DNA of 64,000 nucleotides from Roseiarcus sp963835955 (GTDB lineage: Bacteria > Pseudomonadota > Alphaproteobacteria > Rhizobiales > Beijerinckiaceae), in contig CAWIHZ010000021.1 of the NCBI GenBank assembly GCA_963835955.1, forward strand, positions 1 through 64,000. The letters run 5' to 3'. The notes under the pieces were generated by a model. The model was not told the DNA's origin. It made no database searches and was given only the letters and a program-made list of their open reading frames with translations. This document shows, piece by piece, positions 60,443 to 64,000 of the stretch (positions are counted from its first letter, which is position 1; every line of letters starts with the position of its first letter). A program made the position numbers and the translations under genes.

Positions 60443-61563
60443 GGCTTGGCCCCGTCCTCGATCGCCTCGACGGACGCGGCGGCCTCGGGATTCTTCCGCC
60501 CGGCGCCGAGCGCGAGGCCGAGCAGGCCCCTGGGCAGGAACAGGGTCACGAAGACGAACAGGGCCCCCAGGCCATAGAGCCAATATTCCGGAATCGTGCC
60601 GGTGAAGTAGGTCTTGGCGAAATTGACGGCGATGGCGCCGATCGCCGCGCCGACGAGGGTTCCCCGACCGCCGACCGCGACCCAGATCGCCGCCTCGATC
60701 GAATTGGCGGGGGCGAATTCGCTCGGATTGATGATGCCGACCTGCGGCACATAGAGCGCGCCGGCGACGCCCGCCATCACCGCCGAGACGACAAAGGCGA
60801 AGAGCTTGTAGTTCTCCACCCGATAGCCCAGAAAACGCATCCGGCTCTCCGCGTCGCGCACCGCGGTCAGCGCCTTGCCGTATTTGGAGGCGATGATCGC
60901 GCGCGCGACCGCGTAGGCAAGGACGAGCGCGATGGCGCTGGCGGAAAACAGCGCCGCCTTGGTCGAGGCGGACTGGAGCGAAAATCCAAGCAGGTCCTTG
61001 AAATCGGTCAGGCCGTTGTTGCCGCCGAAGCCGAAATCGTTGCGGAAGAACTCCTTGAACAGCGCGAAGGTCATCGCCTGGGTGATGATCGACAGATAGA
61101 CGCCGGTCACGCGCGAGCGGAAGGCGAACCAGCCGAAGCCGAGCGCCAGCAGGCCGGGCACCAGCACGATCATCAGCAAGGCGTAGGGAAAGTGCTGGAA
61201 TCCCCACCAGGCGACCGGCAGCGCCTTCCAGTTCAGGAACACCATGAAGTCGGGCAGGATCGGATTGGCGTAGACGCCGCGGGTTCCGATCTGGCGCATC
61301 AGATACATGCCCATCGCGTAGCCGCCGAGAGCGAAGAATGCGCCGTGCCCGAGCGAAAGAATCCCGCAATAGCCCCAGACGAGATCGAGCGCGACCGCCA
61401 GGATCGCATAGCAGAGATATTTGCCGAGAAGCTGCACGATATAGGGCGGGATGTAAAAAGCGGAATTCGTGGGCGTCGCCAGCGACAGGATCGGCACGAC
61501 GATCGCGACCAGGACGAGGATCGCGGCGAAGACGACGCCCAGTCTGTCGAGCCGCGGGTTCAT
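60439..61563 (-). CDS. urtC: Urea ABC transporter permease UrtC
   Basis: LivM-type permease of 374 residues with about ten membrane helices. It contains WGYCGILSLGHGAFFALGGYAMGMYL, the WW-rich WKALPVAWWGFQHFPYAL loop and GRGTLVGAAIGAIAVNFAKTYFT near the end. It is coupled by overlaps to urtB upstream and urtD downstream. Confidence 0.95.
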   Translation of the reverse strand: MNPRLDRLGVVFAAILVLVAIVVPILSLATPTNSAFYIPPYIVQLLGKYLCYAILAVALDLVWGYCGILSLGHGAFFALGGYAMGMYLMRQIGTRGVYANPILPDFMVFLNWKALPVAWWGFQHFPYALLMIVLVPGLLALGFGWFAFRSRVTGVYLSIITQAMTFALFKEFFRNDFGFGGNNGLTDFKDLLGFSLQSASTKAALFSASAIALVLAYAVARAIIASKYGKALTAVRDAESRMRFLGYRVENYKLFAFVVSAVMAGVAGALYVPQVGIINPSEFAPANSIEAAIWVAVGGRGTLVGAAIGAIAVNFAKTYFTGTIPEYWLYGLGALFVFVTLFLPRGLLGLALGAGRKNPEAAASVEAIEDGAKP

Positions 61564-63209
61564 GCTTCCACCGCCCGGCCCCTGAGCGCGAACAATCCGC
61601 GCGGCCGCTTCTGGATGAAGAGGATGATGAAGACGAGCAGCACGATCTGGCCCTGCACGGCGCCGATCACCGGCTCCAGAATCTTGTTGGCGATCCCGAG
61701 CGTCAGCGCTCCGAGCGCCGTGCCCCACAGGTTGCCGACGCCGCCGAAAACGACGACCATGAAGCTGTCGATGATGTAGCCCTGGCCGAGATTGGGCGAG
61801 ACATTGTCGATTTGCGACAGCGCGACCCCCGCGATTCCGGCGACCCCTGACCCCAGGCCGAAAGCCAGCATGTCGATGCGCGCGGTCGAGATGCCCATCG
61901 CGGCGGCCATGCGCCGGTTCTGCGTCACTGCGCGCATCCGCAGGCCGAACGGGGTCGCGCGCAGGACGATCTGCAGCCCGGCGAAGACGAGGGCCGCCAG
62001 CACGATGATCCACAGGCGGTTGGTCGTGATCGACAGGCCGCCGAGCTTGAACGCGCCCGACATGAATGGCGGCGAGCTGACGAGGCGGTTGTTGGCGCCG
62101 AACAGGCTGCGCACCGCCTGCTGCAGAATGAGCGAGACGCCCCAGGTGGCCAGCAGCGTCTCCAAAGGCCTTGTGTAGAGAAAGCGGATGACGAGACGCT
62201 CGATGGCGATGCCGACCACGCCCGAGACGACGAACGCCAGGGGGATTGCGAAGGCGAGCGACCAGCCCTGCAAGGAAGGCGGCAGGATGAGCTGCACGAC
62301 ATAGGTCGCGTAGGCCCCGAGCATCACCATCTCGCCGTGCGCCATGTTGATGACGCCCATGACGCCGAAAGTGATGGCCAGGCCAATCGCCGCAAGAAGG
62401 AGAACTGACGAGGCCGAAAGGCCGTACCAGAGATCCTGGACCGCGTTCCACACAGCAAGGCGGGTGTGAATCGCCGCCAGCGCTGACGCGGCCGCGCTCT
62501 TCACCGCCGGGTCGGTCGTCTTCTGCGCCAGTTGGTCGATCAGGCTTTGCGCGTCCTCGTCTCCGCGCTCCTTCAACGTGGCGATCGCCCCCAGTCGCTC
62601 CTGCTCCGAAGCGCTGTCGCTGGTCGCGAAGATCGCCGCGCGGGCGAGCTTCAACGCATCGGCGACGCCCGGATCGCGCTCCTTGCGCAGCTGCGCCTCC
62701 AGCGCCGGCAACGCCTTGGCGTCGCGAGTCTTGAACACGTCACGAGCCGCCGAAATACGCTTTTGCGGATCGGGGTTGGCCAGCGTCAGCGAGCCGACTG
62801 CGCCTTCGACGGCCTGACGCACCCCGTTGTTGACGCGCACTTTCTTGAACGCCGAAAGGTCAACGCCGGAAAGCGGCTTGCCGGTCCTGGCGTCGAAGAC
62901 GTCGCCCGTCGTCGTCTTGTAGACGACACGATGGTCCGCCGCATCGAACAGCAGACGATTGTTGCTGAGCGCATCGAGAATCGCCCCCGCCTGCGGCGGC
63001 GCCTCTGCGGCCAATTCGCCGACCGCTTTCTCGCTCTGCGAGAACTTGTCGGCGAAAAAGCGCGCCAGCGTGTCGTCGATCGGAGCCGCGCGAGCGGCGA
63101 CGGCAGAAAGCAGGCACGCCAAAATCGCCAGCGCGCTCAGCGCAAGCGCGGACCCGCGCTTGCGAAAGCCAATGAGGCCCCCTCGATGCATCCCGACGAC
63201 CGTCGACAT
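61560..63209 (-). CDS. urtB: Urea ABC transporter permease UrtB
   Basis: LivH-type permease, 549 residues, with a signal-like N-terminal segment (LALSALAILACLLSAVAARA). A periplasmic helical domain of about 200 residues follows that resembles HEAT repeats and is normal for UrtB. The permease part has GVMGVINMAHGEMVMLGAY, LYTRPLETLLATWGVSLILQQ and VVVFGGVGNLWGTALGAL. It overlaps urtC by four bases. A 258-base gap with hairpins separates it from urtA. Confidence 0.95.
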   Translation of the reverse strand: MSTVVGMHRGGLIGFRKRGSALALSALAILACLLSAVAARAAPIDDTLARFFADKFSQSEKAVGELAAEAPPQAGAILDALSNNRLLFDAADHRVVYKTTTGDVFDARTGKPLSGVDLSAFKKVRVNNGVRQAVEGAVGSLTLANPDPQKRISAARDVFKTRDAKALPALEAQLRKERDPGVADALKLARAAIFATSDSASEQERLGAIATLKERGDEDAQSLIDQLAQKTTDPAVKSAAASALAAIHTRLAVWNAVQDLWYGLSASSVLLLAAIGLAITFGVMGVINMAHGEMVMLGAYATYVVQLILPPSLQGWSLAFAIPLAFVVSGVVGIAIERLVIRFLYTRPLETLLATWGVSLILQQAVRSLFGANNRLVSSPPFMSGAFKLGGLSITTNRLWIIVLAALVFAGLQIVLRATPFGLRMRAVTQNRRMAAAMGISTARIDMLAFGLGSGVAGIAGVALSQIDNVSPNLGQGYIIDSFMVVVFGGVGNLWGTALGALTLGIANKILEPVIGAVQGQIVLLVFIILFIQKRPRGLFALRGRAVEA

Positions 63210-63330
63210 CCGGTGTTCCAGTCTGGGCGGATACGCTCGAAACTCACGCCCGCCTCCTCTTCGTTCGCGGGAGACGGCATAGGGCGTCGAAAGGCGTCCG
63301 TCTTTCGCCGGGCCATGGGGTGTGGGGTTC

Positions 63331-63432
63331 GACGCTGAAAGAGCGTCTCGCCGCCGCGCGGCTGGCGGCGCGACCCCCTCATCCGTCGCGCCGGGCGCGC
63401 CGCCTTCTCCCGCAAATGGAGAAAGGCGCGCC
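63331..63432. repeat. Intergenic palindromes between urtA and urtB (RIME/REP-like)
   Basis: GACGCT and AGCGTC (63331-63347) form one hairpin. A larger one lies at 63394-63432: GGCGCGCC with CTTCTCC pairs with GGAGAA and GGCGCGCC around CGCAAAT. The preceding CCCCCTCATCCG and the CCTTCTCCCGC segment resemble the dispersed palindromic elements frequent in Rhizobiales intergenic regions. Lying inside an operon, it may lower expression downstream of urtA or protect the urtA message. Confidence 0.55.
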
Positions 63433-63467
63433 CAGGCGAGACAGACATCTCCAGTTTCCGTCTTCCG

Positions 63468-64000
63468 TCAGCCGCCGCACTTGCCGGTCTTGACGTTGAA
63501 GTTGCCGCAGGACAACGGCTCGCGCCAATCAGAGATCAAATCCTTGGACCCTGGCAGGTAGTCGGACCACGCGTCGCCCGGCACCGTCCCGGGGGTCTGC
63601 CAAACGACGTTGAACTGGCCATTGCCCTGGATTTCGCCGATATAGACGGGCTTGGTGATGTGATGGTTGGGCATCATCGTCGCGATTCCGCCGGTCAAGT
63701 TCGGCACCGCGACGCCGATCATTGCGTCGATCACCTTGTCCGGATTGGTTGTGCCCGCTTTCTCCACCGCCTTCACCCACATGTTGAAACCGATGTAATG
63801 GGCTTCCATCGGATCGTTGGTGGTGCGGTTCGGCTTGCCGATGAACTTGTGCCACTTGTCGATGAACGCCTTGTTCTCCGGGGTGTCGATCGATTCGAAA
63901 TAGTTCCAGGCCGCCAGATGGCCGATGAGCGGCTTGGTGTCGAGACCGGCGAGTTCCTCTTCGCCGACCGAGAACGCGACCACCGGGATGTCGGTCGCCT
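63468..64000 (-). CDS. urtA: Urea ABC transporter substrate-binding protein UrtA (C-terminal part)
   Basis: The window contains the last 177 codons of UrtA; the start lies beyond the edge. The visible part reads ATDIPVVAFSVGEEELAG, then LIGHLAAWNYFESIDTPEN, DPMEAHYIGFNMWVKAVEKAGT and MMPNHHITKPVYIGEIQGNGQF, and ends with YLPGSKDLISDWREPLSCGNFN. These match urea-binding proteins of the LivK class closely. It is the first gene of the operon in transcription order. Confidence 0.95.
   Translation of the reverse strand, partial: ATDIPVVAFSVGEEELAGLDTKPLIGHLAAWNYFESIDTPENKAFIDKWHKFIGKPNRTTNDPMEAHYIGFNMWVKAVEKAGTTNPDKVIDAMIGVAVPNLTGGIATMMPNHHITKPVYIGEIQGNGQFNVVWQTPGTVPGDAWSDYLPGSKDLISDWREPLSCGNFNVKTGKCGG

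Noticed and set aside
1..64000. Insertion sequences, prophage or integrative element
   Set aside because: No transposase, integrase or phage structural gene is visible in any frame; tRNA-Arg at 186-262 has no flanking integrase or repeated tRNA end.

Overview
The window is high-GC, tightly packed bacterial chromosome. I read it as an alphaproteobacterium of the Hyphomicrobiales (Rhizobiales), on gene content and gene order: the lptF-lptG-lptD-pdxA-rsmA run, an AccD without its zinc-finger cysteines, an RNase E with a long acidic insertion in its S1 domain, CobT cobaltochelatase, an MctP/DUF3311 pair, and a urtABCDE urea importer. The genus cannot be fixed from sequence reading alone. I see no rRNA, CRISPR array, transposase, prophage or origin. 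It looks like core chromosome with a few locally disturbed spots.

Layout. 0.2-3.3 kb: tRNA-Arg(CCU), a nuclease-fold protein, an M48 metalloprotease lipoprotein and rdgB. 3.5-7.0 kb: dTDP-L-rhamnose operon rfbC-D-B-A, then a PDZ protease-like protein without its catalytic triad. 8.3-11.8 kb: a 131-bp element bounded by inverted repeats, two small secreted proteins, holC and pepA. 12-18.8 kb: LPS export/assembly (lptF, lptG, lptD), pdxA and rsmA. 19-22 kb: a frameshifted TRAP binding protein facing an MctP-type permease. 22-27 kb: trpA, accD, an orphan ABC binding protein, nth and a CoA-ester lyase. 27-32.4 kb: an SDR enzyme and the sdhCDAB operon, which carries an AT-richer small ORF between sdhA and sdhB. 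32.5-40.1 kb: a sugar-acid cluster around a GntR regulator (kinase, aldehyde dehydrogenase, two FAH-fold proteins, UxaA-family dehydratase, HAD phosphatase). 40.2-49.1 kb: rne, a murein amidase, mrcA and prfB. 49.2-53.1 kb: an ECF sigma/anti-sigma/YceI/cytochrome b561 set, a glycine-rich TPR protein and DoxX. 53.1-56.4 kb: cobT and hemC. 56.4-58.8 kb: a repeat-rich gap, a sulfotransferase-like protein and a PRC-barrel protein. 58.9-64 kb: urtEDCBA, with urtA cut by the window edge.

How it fits together. Envelope biogenesis is strongly represented (rhamnose precursors, LPS transport, murein amidase, PBP1A). Tetrapyrrole enzymes (cobT, hemC) sit side by side. The sugar-acid cluster plausibly ends in 2-oxoglutarate, next to the succinate dehydrogenase operon.

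The most notable points are: a classical programmed +1 frameshift in prfB; the foreign-looking ORF with an in-frame TGA inside the sdh operon; three near-identical 25-bp repeats just upstream of the sulfotransferase promoter; a short degenerate repeat shared by two intergenic gaps 28 kb apart; and three apparent single-base indels (TRAP protein, sdhB 5' end, ECF sigma) that are either recent mutations or sequence errors.
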